Assembly (NCBI GenBank): GCA_036745875.1 | Contig: DAIOFH010000036.1 | Span: 1-31,593, forward strand | DNA from: DAIOFH01 sp036745875 | GTDB lineage: Bacteria; Planctomycetota; SZUA-567 | Direction: 5' to 3' | DNA: 31,593 nucleotides | In this document: positions 1 to 8,678 of the stretch, in pieces | Position numbering within the stretch: position 1 is the first letter of the stretch | Layout: every line of letters starts with the position of its first letter | The notes under the pieces: generated by a model | Database searches by the model: none | The model's input: only the letters and a program-made list of their open reading frames with translations | Told to the model about the DNA's origin: nothing | Made by a program: the position numbers and the translations under genes

Positions 1-48
1 GACCTACTGATTAAGAGTCAGTTGCTCTACCAACTGAGCTAAGCGGGC
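1..48 (-). tRNA. tRNA-Lys(CUU), 3' part cut off by the window edge
   Basis: Read leftward, the sequence gives a 7-nt 5' acceptor strand GCCCGCT, then TA, a D arm GCTC...GAGC with the TTGGTAGA loop, and an anticodon arm ACTGA-CTCTTAA-TCAGT. The anticodon is CTT, so the tRNA reads AAG (Lys). The variable loop starts (AGGTC) and the T arm and 3' acceptor strand lie outside the window. Confidence 0.95.
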
Positions 49-68
49 GTTTAATTTTGCGAAGTGGT

Positions 69-96
69 AGTATAGCGATTACCCGTCATCTGTCAA
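69..96 (-). promoter_or_regulatory. Sigma70-type promoter of tRNA-Lys
   Basis: On the minus strand a perfect -35 TTGACA (91-96) and a -10 TATACT (69-74) are 16 bp apart. The expected start is near 62, about 14 nt before the mature tRNA 5' end at 48. This is the strongest consensus promoter in the window, as expected for a stable RNA gene. Confidence 0.8.
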
Positions 97-138
97 TCGC
101 ATATATGAAAAAAAATATTTTTCGCCAAAAATGCCGTT

Positions 139-1971
139 CTACCAATTTTCCACTGGTTTATTGCCGTATGGGGTGCTTTCATTCCAGGCCGCGGATTTGC
201 GGTTCCCCAGCGGAAATGCATAGGGATCCGCCGGAATCGGTTCCGGAATGTCGGGGCCGCCGGAGAAGACCGAACGCTTGTTCCGGCCCGGCCCTCTTTT
301 CGCCGGCGCCATGGTGCTGTAACCGTTTTGCTCTTTTGGAGCATAGAAGGAATAGCCGTCCGTGACCGGGCGTTGTTTGCGGCTTGTTCCGTAGGCGGTG
401 CCTGCGCTGACGGGAACGCTTGCCTCCGTCCCGAACTGCGTCGGGAGGGAGAACAACGACCTCCCGTCCGGACGGCCAGGCGCGAAATCCCCGCAGGCGG
501 CGGCGTCCGCCGCCGTGAGGCCGGTGCGGTTGATGCGGTTGGCCGGCATCATGTCGGCTATGCCTCTGCGTTCACGTTCGTCCATTTGCAGGATATAGCC
601 GCGCGCCCAGTTTTGCCACGCTTCCAGCGATACCCGCTGGTAGGTGTAGCGCTGGTAGTTGCGGCGGGCCGAGTCCTTTTCTTCCGGCGAAGCCCAGATG
701 ATCAGGTCGGCGTTCGGGGTGGGGGAGTGGAGATCGAGAATCTTCATCCAATACGCCCGTGCGCCATCCTTGTCCATGTTGACGAAATAACAAATCTCGC
801 CGAGGCGGTAATAGCTTGGCGCTTGCTCGGCAAGACGCCAGTCCTCCGAGGCCTTTTCCAGCGCCATGCCGTACCACGCCACCGCCTGATCGATCATTTC
901 CTTCGCCTGCATGCGGTCCGACGGGGATTTGGCCTCCGTGAGCCTGGTCATGCCTTCCGCATGGTATGTCTCGCCCATAAGGTGCATGAGGTCGATGCGT
1001 TCCGGGTCCATGCCGCGGGTGCGTTCGACTATTTCCCTGGCGCTGCGGTATGCGCCGAGGTCGATGTAGGCGAGGGCGATGTCCGCCCAGGCGTCGACGA
1101 ACTCGGGATCGTATTTCACCGACAGCCAGTAATATTGCAGCGCCTCCTTCGGCTTGTTCTGCCGCATCTGGTTGATGGCCATCAGGTAGTAGAGCCAGGA
1201 CTTGTTGCGGTCGTAGACGACCTCTTTCTTGGCGGGTTCGGACGGAGTCTCCCGTTCGACGATTTCCGTCTTCTTTTGCGGCTCGGGAACAGGCAATGCC
1301 GCGATATCCGTGTTCCTCAACGCCGTACCGATATTACCGGCCTTGTCCACCGCCAGCGCGCGGAACAGGGTGGGGCCGTCCGCCGTTTCCGGTATGGTCC
1401 AGCTCATGTCGCCCTCCGGGACAACATTATCGGCCATGATCTGCCAGGAATCGCCGCCGTCGCGGGACCATCCCAGGCTTACGGGGCGTTCCGCGAGGTT
1501 TTCGTCCTTGGCCCGCCAGACAAGGTTCACCGTGTCCCCGGCGGTTATTTCCGCCGCTTCGGAAGGCGAGAGAAGGTCGACTATGGGGGCGAGGGTGTCC
1601 ACCACCACCGTCGCCTGCGGGGGAGAGTCGCTGTGCGGCGCGCGTTGCACCTGGCCGCTCACCACCGGACGGCTGGTGTAGAAATAGGTCCCGTCCGTGG
1701 CGACAGAGACGGTTTTGACAAAACGCACATCGCCGTTCGGCAGGGTGATTTTTTCGCACGCCCCGAGGTTCGTCCACTCGCCGTCAATGTCGCTCCTCTG
1801 GTAGAGGTCGGAGTTTTCCGCGTTTTTGCTTTCCTCGTCGACAGGGGAGACTGTAACGATAAAATCGCGGACAGCCACATAAATGCCCGTCAATGGCTCG
1901 GCAGCCTGTGCATGCAGGGCGCCGGAAAGCGCCAGTGCGACCAAGGCAAGCAGTTTGACCGTTTGTTTCAT
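139..1971 (-). CDS. Exported TPR protein with Ig-like domain
   Basis: 610 residues. Residues 1-23 form a Sec signal peptide (KQT start, hydrophobic core, AQAA cleavage region). A domain at roughly 125-225 resembles bacterial Ig-like/fibronectin-like modules (conserved ALAVDKAGNIG near its end). A Pro/Glu/Lys linker follows, then TPR-like helices at about 255-400 (for example NKPKEALQYYWLSVKYDPEF). The last 120 residues are low-complexity and rich in Pro, Gly and Ser, which suggests an unstructured tail. TPR proteins act as scaffolds, so a periplasmic or envelope assembly role is possible, but no specific function can be read. The start is supported by AAGGA eight bases upstream of the ATG. 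It is transcribed toward the tRNA and stands alone. GC and codon use match its neighbours. Confidence 0.8.
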   Translation of the reverse strand: MKQTVKLLALVALALSGALHAQAAEPLTGIYVAVRDFIVTVSPVDEESKNAENSDLYQRSDIDGEWTNLGACEKITLPNGDVRFVKTVSVATDGTYFYTSRPVVSGQVQRAPHSDSPPQATVVVDTLAPIVDLLSPSEAAEITAGDTVNLVWRAKDENLAERPVSLGWSRDGGDSWQIMADNVVPEGDMSWTIPETADGPTLFRALAVDKAGNIGTALRNTDIAALPVPEPQKKTEIVERETPSEPAKKEVVYDRNKSWLYYLMAINQMRQNKPKEALQYYWLSVKYDPEFVDAWADIALAYIDLGAYRSAREIVERTRGMDPERIDLMHLMGETYHAEGMTRLTEAKSPSDRMQAKEMIDQAVAWYGMALEKASEDWRLAEQAPSYYRLGEICYFVNMDKDGARAYWMKILDLHSPTPNADLIIWASPEEKDSARRNYQRYTYQRVSLEAWQNWARGYILQMDERERRGIADMMPANRINRTGLTAADAAACGDFAPGRPDGRSLFSLPTQFGTEASVPVSAGTAYGTSRKQRPVTDGYSFYAPKEQNGYSTMAPAKRGPGRNKRSVFSGGPDIPEPIPADPYAFPLGNRKSAAWNESTPYGNKPVENW

Positions 1972-2134
1972 GGCTGTGGATCCTTGTCTATTGTAATAGT
2001 TATGTATATATACAGTATGCCTTACCTGATTTATCGACCATTACCCGCCGGGAATGCATATGAAATTGCCTTTCCGCGTCGTTCGCCGATTTTCCGAAAA
2101 AGTTGAAGAACCGCTTTCCGGGCGAAAACGCCTC

Positions 2135-2164
2135 TTGCGTCGGGCGGATCGAATGCTGTATAAT
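2135..2164 (+). promoter_or_regulatory. Promoter of the dehydratase activase
   Basis: -35 TTGCGT (2135-2140) and perfect -10 TATAAT (2159-2164), 18 bp apart. The predicted start near 2171 gives a leader of about 170 nt before the ATG at 2343. The same TTGCGT hexamer appears in other promoters in this window. Confidence 0.65.
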
Positions 2165-2218
2165 TAACGGCTTATGGTTGGACTTATGGATTTGGGTACC
2201 ACAGTGTAGATATTTTTC

Positions 2219-2258
2219 ACCGGCGGACGGCGAAGGCTGCTTGCCGGTTTTACTTTTG
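2219..2258 (+). terminator. Possible attenuator hairpin in the activase leader
   Basis: ACCGGC (2219-2224) can pair with GCCGGT (2243-2248) around an 18-nt GC-rich loop, followed by TTTACTTTTG. The loop is long and the U tract interrupted, so this is a weak terminator at best. It lies in the long leader between the promoter and the activase start, where conditional termination would be useful. Confidence 0.3.
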
Positions 2259-2342
2259 TCAGATTTTTTTACGGCCGGAGGTGAAAATCCCCCTGAGCCC
2301 CGTTATCTGTGGATTTATTCTCGCGGAGGTTGTATTGCCATC

Positions 2343-5300
2343 ATGTATTTTCTAGGAATTGATGTCGGCAGCCTGTTTGTCGGGGCTGTCCTTGTCGACA
2401 AGAACAGCGCCGTCGTTAAAACAGCGTACGAACGCCATAGCGGCGAACCGGTAAACACCGTTCGGAATATCCTCGCGGATTTCCCCATTGCAAAAATCGT
2501 CTACGCCGTCCGCACCGGCTCCGGCGGCGGCGGCCTTGACATGCTTGGCGGCGATTTTGTCGATCCCGTCGTCGCGGGCGTGGAAGGCGTCAAGCAGCTC
2601 ATCCCCGATACCAGGAACATAATCCAGATCGGCGGCGGCTCGTTCAGCCTCACCAGGCTTGCCGAAAACGGCAGTTACCAGCAAAGTTCCATCAACTCCG
2701 CCTGCGCCTCGGGAACGGGCGCGTTCCTCGACCAGCAGTCCCTCAGGCTCCAGGTGCCGCCGACGGAACTTGGCGAGCGCGCCATGCGCTACGACAAGCG
2801 GCCGCCGGCAGTCGCGACCCGCTGCGCCGTCTTCGCCAAATCCGACATGATCCACCTGCAGCAGGAAGGGTTTACCGTCGACGCCATCGCCGCCGGCCTC
2901 TGCGCCGGCCTCGGCAATTCCACCGTCGACGGCCTTCTTGGCGGCCGCGCCCTTTTGGGGAAGACCGCCGTCATCGGCGGGGTCGCCATCAACCCCGTAG
3001 TCGTCGGTTCGGTCCGCGAAAAGCTCGGGGTCGAGGTGGTTGTGCCGGAGGATCCGCAACTTATCGGCGCGTTCGGCGCGGCGATGGTCGCCATGACGCG
3101 CTATGCTCCGGAAGAGCCGATCATGGTCGATTTCTCCTTTGTCAGCCGCGACGCGACACAGGTCAGGAAACGCGAGGGAAAAGGCGATCTGCGTCCGGCC
3201 CTCGAATTGAAATTGTCCACCTACCCGGATTTCGAGTGGCACGATCATTGGGTCAACGAAGACGGTTCGGAAATAGCCATCGTCACCCCGAGAAGCGGCG
3301 AAATCACCGTCTCCTTCGGTATCGACATCGGTTCCACCTCCACCAAGGCGACCTTCCTCGACCGCGACAACCAGGTGGTCGGCTGGATCTACCGCAAGAC
3401 CGCCGGAAACCCCATCAAGGCGGTGCAGCTGTTGTTCAAGGCCGCCCGCGAGATGGAGGCGAAAGGCGGATTCCATTTCGATATCAAGGGCGTCGGTACC
3501 ACCGGTTCAGGCCGGAAAATGATCGGAGAACTCGTCGGCGCGGACATGGCCACGAACGAAATCACCGCCCATGCCACGGCTGCGGTGTTTATCGATCCGG
3601 AAGTCGACACCATCATCGAGCTCGGTGGCCAGGACGCGAAGTTCACGCAGCTGCAGAACGGCATGGTTTACAATTCGATCATGAATTATGTCTGCGCGGC
3701 TGGGACGGGCAGCTTTATCGAGGAGCAGTCCCTGAAGCTGGGCATCCCCCTCGGGGAATACGCCGACCGCGCCATGGGCAAGCCCTGTCCCTTGACCTCC
3801 GACCGCTGCACCGTGTATATGGAGCGCGACCTCGACCTTCTCCTCGCCAGCGGCTGGAACAAGGACCAGGTGGCGGCCGCGGTTCTGCATTCCGTGCGGG
3901 ACAATTACCTCAACAAGGTCGTGGGCGGCCTCTACATCGGCGATCACGTCTATTTCCAGGGCGCGACCGCCAGGAACAGGGCGCTGGTGGCGGCTTTTGA
4001 GGTCGAACTCGGCAAGGAAATCAAGGTAAGCCCGTACTGTCACCTCACGGGGTCCCTCGGCATGTGCATCCTCGCCAATGAACGCATTCCGGACGAAAAG
4101 AAATCCGCCCGTTTCAAGGGACTGGCTTTTGCCGACGCGGAGGTGGTGGTGGATTATGAGACATGCGAACTGTGCCATAACCGCTGCAACCTTTCCCTGA
4201 TCCGTTCCGACGGGGAAACACTCGCCTGGGGCCTTAAATGCGGACGCGACTATGGGGAACAGAAAGTCAAGGTAAGGGAGAACCCGACCTACGAATGGTG
4301 GAAACAGCGTTATAATTCCTGGCTCACCACGGGATCTTCCGAGGGCGGCAAAAAGGGCGGGCGCGGCAAGATCGGCATTCTTCAGAGCCTTGGCACCTAT
4401 GGTTATTATCCCTTCTGGCGCGCTTTTGTGGAGAATCTCGGCTTCCAGCCGGTGCTGTCCTCGCGCACAAGCGAAAAGACGATCCACGACGGAACCGAAA
4501 TCACTTCGGCCGAGTACTGCGCTCCCGTCGTCGCCAGTCATGGCCATGCGGTTGAAATGCTTTCCGGCGACAAGGTGGACTGGCTGTTGGTGCCGCACAT
4601 GTTGAGGGAACCCACCTCCGCCGGTTTCACTGACGCGCACTTCTGCTGCTATGTCCAGTCCCATCCCGGCGTCCTCAAGGCCGCGGCCGGGTTGCGGGGC
4701 AGAGAAAAGATCCTTTCCCCTGTCATCCAGTTCAACCGTCCGGTTCAGGAACAGGCCAAGTCGCTGGCGGAAGGCCTGGTCCAGCTCGGGGTCGGCGAGC
4801 CCGAAATTGCCCGTGCGCTTTCGGCGGCGAAGGATGCGCAGGCGAAGTTCGGCAGGCGCTCGCTGGAACTCGGCAGCGAGGCCCTGGAGTGGATTGAGAA
4901 AAACGACTCCCTCGGCCTTGTCTGCATCGGCAGGCCGTACAATACTATTGACGCGGGGCTGACCCTGGACATCCCGCGCAAAGTCGCGGCGATGGGATAC
5001 CCATTGATTTATCAGGACATGTTGCCGTTCGACCTCAACTCCATCCTGCCGGAGTTTTCAAACATGTATTGGCACTATGGCCAGAAGATCCTGGCCTGCG
5101 CCCAGTATGTGGCGGATCATCCCCGCCTTTTCGGCGTCTATTTCACCAATTTCATGTGCGGCCCCGACAGCTATATCATGACCTATTTCAAGGAAATAAT
5201 GCGTCGCGCCGGCAAGCCGTACCTCTGTCTGCAATTCGACGGCCACGGCGCCGACGCCGGATATCTGACCCGTGTCGAGGCCGCGCTGGAAAGCTTCCAT

Positions 5301-5348
5301 TCCTGGTCGAAGATCGACAGGCCGGAAGTGGTGGCCGTGGCGGATTAG
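2343..5348 (+). CDS. Two-module acyl-CoA dehydratase activase (HgdC/BcrAD-like ATPase) with DUF2229 region
   Basis: 1001 residues from ATG 2343 (GGAGG at 2325-2329; upstream in-frame codons include the promoter). Two ASKHA ATPase modules lie in tandem: residues 1-260 (GIDVGS at 5-10) and 324-600 (GIDIGSTSTK at 326-335). Activases of this family bind one [4Fe-4S] between subunits through two cysteines each; module 1 has C121 (CASGTG) and C161, module 2 has C451 (CAAGTG) and C489. Module 2 keeps GGQDAK; module 1 has GGGSFS there, so its ATPase may be altered. A Cys-rich CELCHNRC motif sits near residue 608, and the rest matches the DUF2229 plus dehydratase-like region (GRPYNT, CGPDSY, DGHGADAG). 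By family, it uses ATP to drive low-potential electron transfer to 2-hydroxyacyl-CoA dehydratases or aryl-CoA reductases. No partner subunit genes are adjacent, so the substrate is unknown. The stop codon abuts a palindromic repeat. Confidence 0.88.
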   Translation: MYFLGIDVGSLFVGAVLVDKNSAVVKTAYERHSGEPVNTVRNILADFPIAKIVYAVRTGSGGGGLDMLGGDFVDPVVAGVEGVKQLIPDTRNIIQIGGGSFSLTRLAENGSYQQSSINSACASGTGAFLDQQSLRLQVPPTELGERAMRYDKRPPAVATRCAVFAKSDMIHLQQEGFTVDAIAAGLCAGLGNSTVDGLLGGRALLGKTAVIGGVAINPVVVGSVREKLGVEVVVPEDPQLIGAFGAAMVAMTRYAPEEPIMVDFSFVSRDATQVRKREGKGDLRPALELKLSTYPDFEWHDHWVNEDGSEIAIVTPRSGEITVSFGIDIGSTSTKATFLDRDNQVVGWIYRKTAGNPIKAVQLLFKAAREMEAKGGFHFDIKGVGTTGSGRKMIGELVGADMATNEITAHATAAVFIDPEVDTIIELGGQDAKFTQLQNGMVYNSIMNYVCAAGTGSFIEEQSLKLGIPLGEYADRAMGKPCPLTSDRCTVYMERDLDLLLASGWNKDQVAAAVLHSVRDNYLNKVVGGLYIGDHVYFQGATARNRALVAAFEVELGKEIKVSPYCHLTGSLGMCILANERIPDEKKSARFKGLAFADAEVVVDYETCELCHNRCNLSLIRSDGETLAWGLKCGRDYGEQKVKVRENPTYEWWKQRYNSWLTTGSSEGGKKGGRGKIGILQSLGTYGYYPFWRAFVENLGFQPVLSSRTSEKTIHDGTEITSAEYCAPVVASHGHAVEMLSGDKVDWLLVPHMLREPTSAGFTDAHFCCYVQSHPGVLKAAAGLRGREKILSPVIQFNRPVQEQAKSLAEGLVQLGVGEPEIARALSAAKDAQAKFGRRSLELGSEALEWIEKNDSLGLVCIGRPYNTIDAGLTLDIPRKVAAMGYPLIYQDMLPFDLNSILPEFSNMYWHYGQKILACAQYVADHPRLFGVYFTNFMCGPDSYIMTYFKEIMRRAGKPYLCLQFDGHGADAGYLTRVEAALESFHSWSKIDRPEVVAVAD

Positions 5349-5451
5349 AGCATTTTAAGAATTTCCGTGACAATAAGGAGTTAGCCGCTTCCGGACGCTT
5401 GCGTGACTTCCAGCGCCTAACTCCGATTATCACAAAATTTCTTGAAATGCT
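5349..5451 (+). repeat. Palindromic repeat, copy 1 (short form), directly after a TAG stop codon
   Basis: Left arm 5349-5384 (AGCATTTTAAGAA... ...GGAGTTAG) and right arm 5417-5451 (CTAACTCC... ...AAATGCT) are near-perfect inverted repeats of 35-36 nt. The 32-nt centre contains CGCTTGCGTGAC and TTCCAGCGC. It is the same family as the element at 12890-13029, and in the orientation of the preceding gene the two align almost base for base, with this copy lacking about 35 nt of internal hairpin. It starts on the base after the TAG of the dehydratase activase. It could act as a 3' end processing or termination structure, or be a non-autonomous mobile repeat. Confidence 0.85.
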
Positions 5452-5545
5452 TTGGAAGAAATGGATCCGAGCTTTGCAACACGCGGAATTCATCATGATG
5501 ATGCGCGAGGGGCAATCACCAGCCAAACAGCACAAGGACAAAAGT

Positions 5546-6595
5546 ATGACGCAAATTCCCCCGTTCAACACTCATGCATCGGACCGGATCGATACCGTCC
5601 AGGTCCCTGTTCGTACGCTTTATACCGGTTCGGAAATGCCCGCGATCGGGCTTGGCACGTTCGGGAACGACCGATATGCGCCGGAGCGGGTAGCGGAAGC
5701 GGTACACGGAGCCTTGGAAGTCGGCTACCGGCTCATCGACTGCGCCGCCGCCTACCGCAACGAGAAAGAGATCGGCGCAGCCATACAGTCGGCCCTGAAT
5801 GGCGGGGTGAAGCGGGAAGAATTGTTCGTCACGTCGAAGCTGTGGAACGACAAGCACGCTCCCTCCGATGTGATACCCGCGCTGGAGCAATCCCTGTCCG
5901 ACTTGCAGCTCGATTATCTGGACGCCTATTATATCCACTGGCCGTTCGCCAATACCCACGCGCCCGGAGCCGGCCCGGAGGATCGGCACCCGGACTCCAG
6001 GCCGTACGACCATCAAGGTTATATGGCGACCTACCATGAGCTGGAAAAGGCGGTCGACCGCAAGTTGATCCGTCATATCGGCACGTCCAACATGACAATC
6101 CCCAAGCTTGACCTTGTACTTCCCGACGCGATCATTCCCCCGGCCCTGAACCAGATGGAAATGCATCCCGCATTTCCCCAGCCCGACCTTTTCATCTATC
6201 TTTTCGAGAAAGGGATTGTGCCGGTGGCGTTCAGCCCCCTGGGTTCGCCTGAACGCCCGGAAAGGGACACTGCGTTGGATGACGTCTCCGTGCTGGACAA
6301 CCCGCTTATCAGGCGCGTTGCGGAGAAGCGGGGCGTCCATCCCGCCATCATTTGCCTCAAGTGGGCAGTGCAGCGTGGACAAGTTCCGATCCCGTCGACG
6401 GTGAAGCGGGAGGAATACGCCGCCAACATCAAGGCGGTATGTTCAGACCCTCTCGATGAAATTGAAATGCGCATTGTCGGCGGCGTGGATTCCAACTGCC
6501 GCCTGATCAAGGGACAGGTTTTCCTATGGGAAGGCGCGGAGTCATGGCGCGACTTATGGGATGTGGACGGCAATATTCCGGGTGTGGAGGGATAG
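5546..6595 (+). CDS. Aldo/keto reductase
   Basis: 349 residues, the usual size or slightly long for the AKR superfamily. The NADPH-dependent (beta/alpha)8 barrel signature is clear: GLGTFG (35-40), the catalytic tetrad D65 (LIDCAAAY), Y70, K98 (VTSKLW) and H131 (YIHWP), then GTSN, NQMEMHP and the C-terminal IPSTVKREEYAANIKA coenzyme-binding segment. It should reduce carbonyls such as sugars, keto acids or aldehydes to alcohols; the physiological substrate cannot be read. The start ATG 5546 follows AAGGA at 5534-5538. Earlier in-frame ATGs exist (for example 5446) but would begin inside the repeat. The gene sits 4 bp from the following exported protein, so the two are probably cotranscribed. 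Confidence 0.9.
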   Translation: MTQIPPFNTHASDRIDTVQVPVRTLYTGSEMPAIGLGTFGNDRYAPERVAEAVHGALEVGYRLIDCAAAYRNEKEIGAAIQSALNGGVKREELFVTSKLWNDKHAPSDVIPALEQSLSDLQLDYLDAYYIHWPFANTHAPGAGPEDRHPDSRPYDHQGYMATYHELEKAVDRKLIRHIGTSNMTIPKLDLVLPDAIIPPALNQMEMHPAFPQPDLFIYLFEKGIVPVAFSPLGSPERPERDTALDDVSVLDNPLIRRVAEKRGVHPAIICLKWAVQRGQVPIPSTVKREEYAANIKAVCSDPLDEIEMRIVGGVDSNCRLIKGQVFLWEGAESWRDLWDVDGNIPGVEG

Positions 6596-6599
6596 ACCG

Positions 6600-7649
6600 A
6601 TGCGCATGGTTGCCATGGCTGGGAGGGTGACTGTTTTTCTTGCGGCTTGCATCCTGTTCTTCGGGGCTGCCGATTTCAGCCTTGCGGCCGATGCGTTGAA
6701 ATTGAACCTGACGCGGGTGGCTGTCACCCTGGACCGGGACGGAAATGCCGTGCTCCAGGTCGAAGCGCCTGAAGCGGCGCTTCCGGACGGCGACAACAAT
6801 CCCGGCGAAGTCGAGGCGACCCTTGTGCTCTTTGGCGTCGTCGGCGGCGACAACGCCGCAAAGGCAAAAAATATCGCCACCCGGTTCGACCCGCGGGAAA
6901 GGGTTTTCATCATAAATGCGGACCTGCCGAACTACGGCGCCAGAATCCGGGATCGCCTTGAATTCCCGCTTGCGGAACATTCCGAGATTATCCACCAAGG
7001 CGACGGGTATCTGGTCGCCACCCATATCAGGCCGAGCCTGGGCAAGAATGCCAGGATCAACTACACCACCCATTACTATCTTCCCGAAGGGGCGGACGAC
7101 GTCAGGTGGGACAACCAGAACAATGTGATAACAATGAGCATCCGCGAAGCAAGGCCTATGCCTCCCGGCAAGCCCGTGCATCCCGAATTCGGCTATGAGC
7201 CAAACCGCGGGGACCGGGGTTCCGTCCGCGACCATAATAGGCAAGGTCCGCATGGCGGCGACGTCTCCCTCAATGGGCGCTGGGAAATGCGGATACCGCT
7301 TGAACCAGGCACGGGCAGGGGACGGAACAGGGAAGTGTCGGTGGCGGCCATGTTCCGGCCGGGCGGCGAATCGTACAACGGCGAAGTGGTCGCAGATTTC
7401 ACGGCGATGACCGGCCATCACTTCACGGCGCAGATCGTCAGCTGCCTGGCGCGGGCCGGCAGGGTCGAATTTGTCGCCGAAGGGCCCGGACAAACGTCAA
7501 GCGGCCTTCCCGTCACCTTCACCATGCAGTTCCGGGGAAGGCTCGACGACGGTGCGCTTGTCGGGGACGCCTACTGCACTCTGGGTTCCGATGCCGTCGC
7601 AGCCGAATCCTTCAACCTGCCGCTGCGCCTGGAACGCATGTCGCGATAG
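6600..7649 (+). CDS. Exported protein of unknown function
   Basis: 349 residues from ATG 6600, which has a good GTGGAGG at 6584-6590 lying in the end of the aldo/keto reductase gene. The first ~30 residues are a Sec signal peptide (basic start, hydrophobic core, SLAADA cleavage region). The mature part is beta-rich by appearance, with a Gly/Pro/Arg/His-rich linker at about 185-230 (RGDRGSVRDHNRQG). It has two cysteines near the end (SCLARAG and AYCTLG), which could form a disulfide. No family recognised. It directly follows the reductase with 4 bp between, but a functional link is only inferred from that spacing. Confidence 0.7.
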   Translation: MRMVAMAGRVTVFLAACILFFGAADFSLAADALKLNLTRVAVTLDRDGNAVLQVEAPEAALPDGDNNPGEVEATLVLFGVVGGDNAAKAKNIATRFDPRERVFIINADLPNYGARIRDRLEFPLAEHSEIIHQGDGYLVATHIRPSLGKNARINYTTHYYLPEGADDVRWDNQNNVITMSIREARPMPPGKPVHPEFGYEPNRGDRGSVRDHNRQGPHGGDVSLNGRWEMRIPLEPGTGRGRNREVSVAAMFRPGGESYNGEVVADFTAMTGHHFTAQIVSCLARAGRVEFVAEGPGQTSSGLPVTFTMQFRGRLDDGALVGDAYCTLGSDAVAAESFNLPLRLERMSR

Positions 7650-7742
7650 ATGCCGTTTCGGCGCGTTGCGTTGGCGTTGTTCCTATATTCCATTCGGCTT
7701 TTTCCTTCTCATGGCGTCGCATAGGCGTGAAAAGGAAAATTG

Positions 7743-8036
7743 TCAACGCCTTCTGTGGTTCAGCCTGCTCACACCTTCTTTTGCCTCGTCCATTAACAGT
7801 GCCTGCTCGCCTGTCAGGCGTTCATGGTAGCCGAACGCCCACACGGCGCGCTTGTACGACGCTTCGGCGTCACCGAGATTTCCCGCAGCCTCCAAGCGCT
7901 CCGCCGACTCGAGGGAGCGTTCGCCTATTTCGACAAGGCTGAGATTGGCGCTCATGTGGCCGTGCTCCTCTTCCGTGCAGCCGGAAAGGACGGCGAGGCA
8001 GAGCATTGGAAGGAGTGGCAAAAAGAATTTTCTCAC
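7743..8036 (-). CDS. Small lipoprotein
   Basis: 97 residues with a GTG start at 8036. The N-terminus MRKFFLPLLPMLCLAVLSGC is a lipoprotein signal with lipobox L-S-G-C, so Cys20 would be acylated. The short mature part is helical, with a TPR-like stretch (ESAERLEAAGNLGDAEASYKRAVWAFGYHERL). It starts 6 bp after the stop of the DUF1349 gene and is probably in one operon with it. The ribosome binding site is poor, which fits translational coupling. Function unknown. Confidence 0.72.
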   Translation of the reverse strand: MRKFFLPLLPMLCLAVLSGCTEEEHGHMSANLSLVEIGERSLESAERLEAAGNLGDAEASYKRAVWAFGYHERLTGEQALLMDEAKEGVSRLNHRRR

Positions 8037-8042
8037 AGACGA

Positions 8043-8627
8043 TTATTTCCACAGTGAATTGGTCAGCGTCATTTCCTCAAAACGGGTGGTGAAGGAAGAC
8101 TGCTGGGGGCTGCAGGCGTAAAAGCCGATCCTGGCTGAACTCAGGTCGGCATGCATATGAAATATCCGCATCTGGGAATATTCCTCGCCGTCGATCGAAT
8201 TCTCGAAAAGAAAGTCCGGTCCCTTGCGGCTGACGCGGTAGTACATGGAATTGTGGTCCGAATCGACCCTGGTGGTCGTCCAGTCGGAATAACCGAAGCT
8301 GGTCACCACGCTGCCGAGGTGGCTGTAATGGCTGTTTTCATACTCGGTGGACGCTTTGGCCCAGTTCTCTTCGTCGACAAGGAGGAAAAGCCCGCCCTGG
8401 TCGTACAGTTCCTCGGGATAAAATTCGACTTTGACGGAAAGGGTGAAGTCCGCCGGCATGGGCATGAGAAACGCGTGTCCGTTGTGGCGGCGAAAACCGT
8501 AGTGGGTGCGCTGCCAGAAATCGGTGTCGGGTTTGGTCTTCAATTCGACCACACCGTCTTTGATGCTGTACTCTTCCGGCGGATTGAACCATTTGAAAGC
8601 GGAAAAAATGTTTTCGGATTCAGTCAT
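8043..8627 (-). CDS. DUF1349-family protein (concanavalin A-like fold)
   Basis: 194 residues, the usual length for DUF1349 proteins. Typical features are KWFNPPEEY near the start, TDFWQRTHYGF, a central DQGGLFLLVDEENWAKASTEY and a C-terminal ARIGFYACSPQ. The family has a beta-sandwich lectin-like fold and binds or processes carbohydrate in some members, but no activity is established for this type. No signal peptide is seen, so it is likely cytoplasmic. GGGAG eight bases upstream supports the start. It heads an operon with the small lipoprotein and has its own promoter with a LexA-like palindrome. Confidence 0.82.
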   Translation of the reverse strand: MTESENIFSAFKWFNPPEEYSIKDGVVELKTKPDTDFWQRTHYGFRRHNGHAFLMPMPADFTLSVKVEFYPEELYDQGGLFLLVDEENWAKASTEYENSHYSHLGSVVTSFGYSDWTTTRVDSDHNSMYYRVSRKGPDFLFENSIDGEEYSQMRIFHMHADLSSARIGFYACSPQQSSFTTRFEEMTLTNSLWK

Positions 8628-8654
8628 GGCATTTCTCCCAATCGATGTGCGATA

Positions 8655-8670
8655 ACGAACAAGCGTTCGT
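8655..8670. promoter_or_regulatory. Palindromic operator ACGAAC-N4-GTTCGT (LexA-box-like)
   Basis: The sequence is a perfect 6+6 inverted repeat with a 4-nt spacer. It contains CGAACAAGCGTTCG, which fits the Gram-positive type LexA/DinR consensus CGAAC-RNRY-GTTCG. It sits just downstream of the predicted start of the DUF1349 transcript, a position where a repressor would block elongation or initiation. Confidence 0.5.
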
Positions 8671-8678
8671 CCACATAT

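Larger units (their letters stand above)
1972..2342. other. 371-bp intergenic region between divergent genes
   Basis: This holds the 5' regions of two divergent genes: the exported TPR protein (left) and the dehydratase activase (right). The right part has a strong promoter and a roughly 170-nt untranslated leader with a GC-rich hairpin. An open frame continues upstream of the activase from 2103, but the promoter -10 at 2159-2164 lies inside it, so that part is unlikely to be translated. I recognise no known riboswitch class. Confidence 0.6.

Noticed and set aside
328..2106. Long plus-strand frame across the TPR gene
   Set aside because: It is the antisense shadow of the TPR protein; its Arg/Val/Asp-rich composition has no domain, and the minus frame has a signal peptide and RBS.
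2174..2209. 11-codon ORF MVGLMDLGTTV just after the predicted activase transcription start
   Set aside because: No ribosome binding site, no bias toward a particular amino acid, and no clear terminator alternative; chance is the simplest explanation.
2103..2342. 80-codon N-terminal extension of the dehydratase activase
   Set aside because: A promoter with perfect TATAAT lies within it, the encoded residues do not resemble the family, and the ATPase domain begins at the ATG 2343 with a GGAGG upstream.
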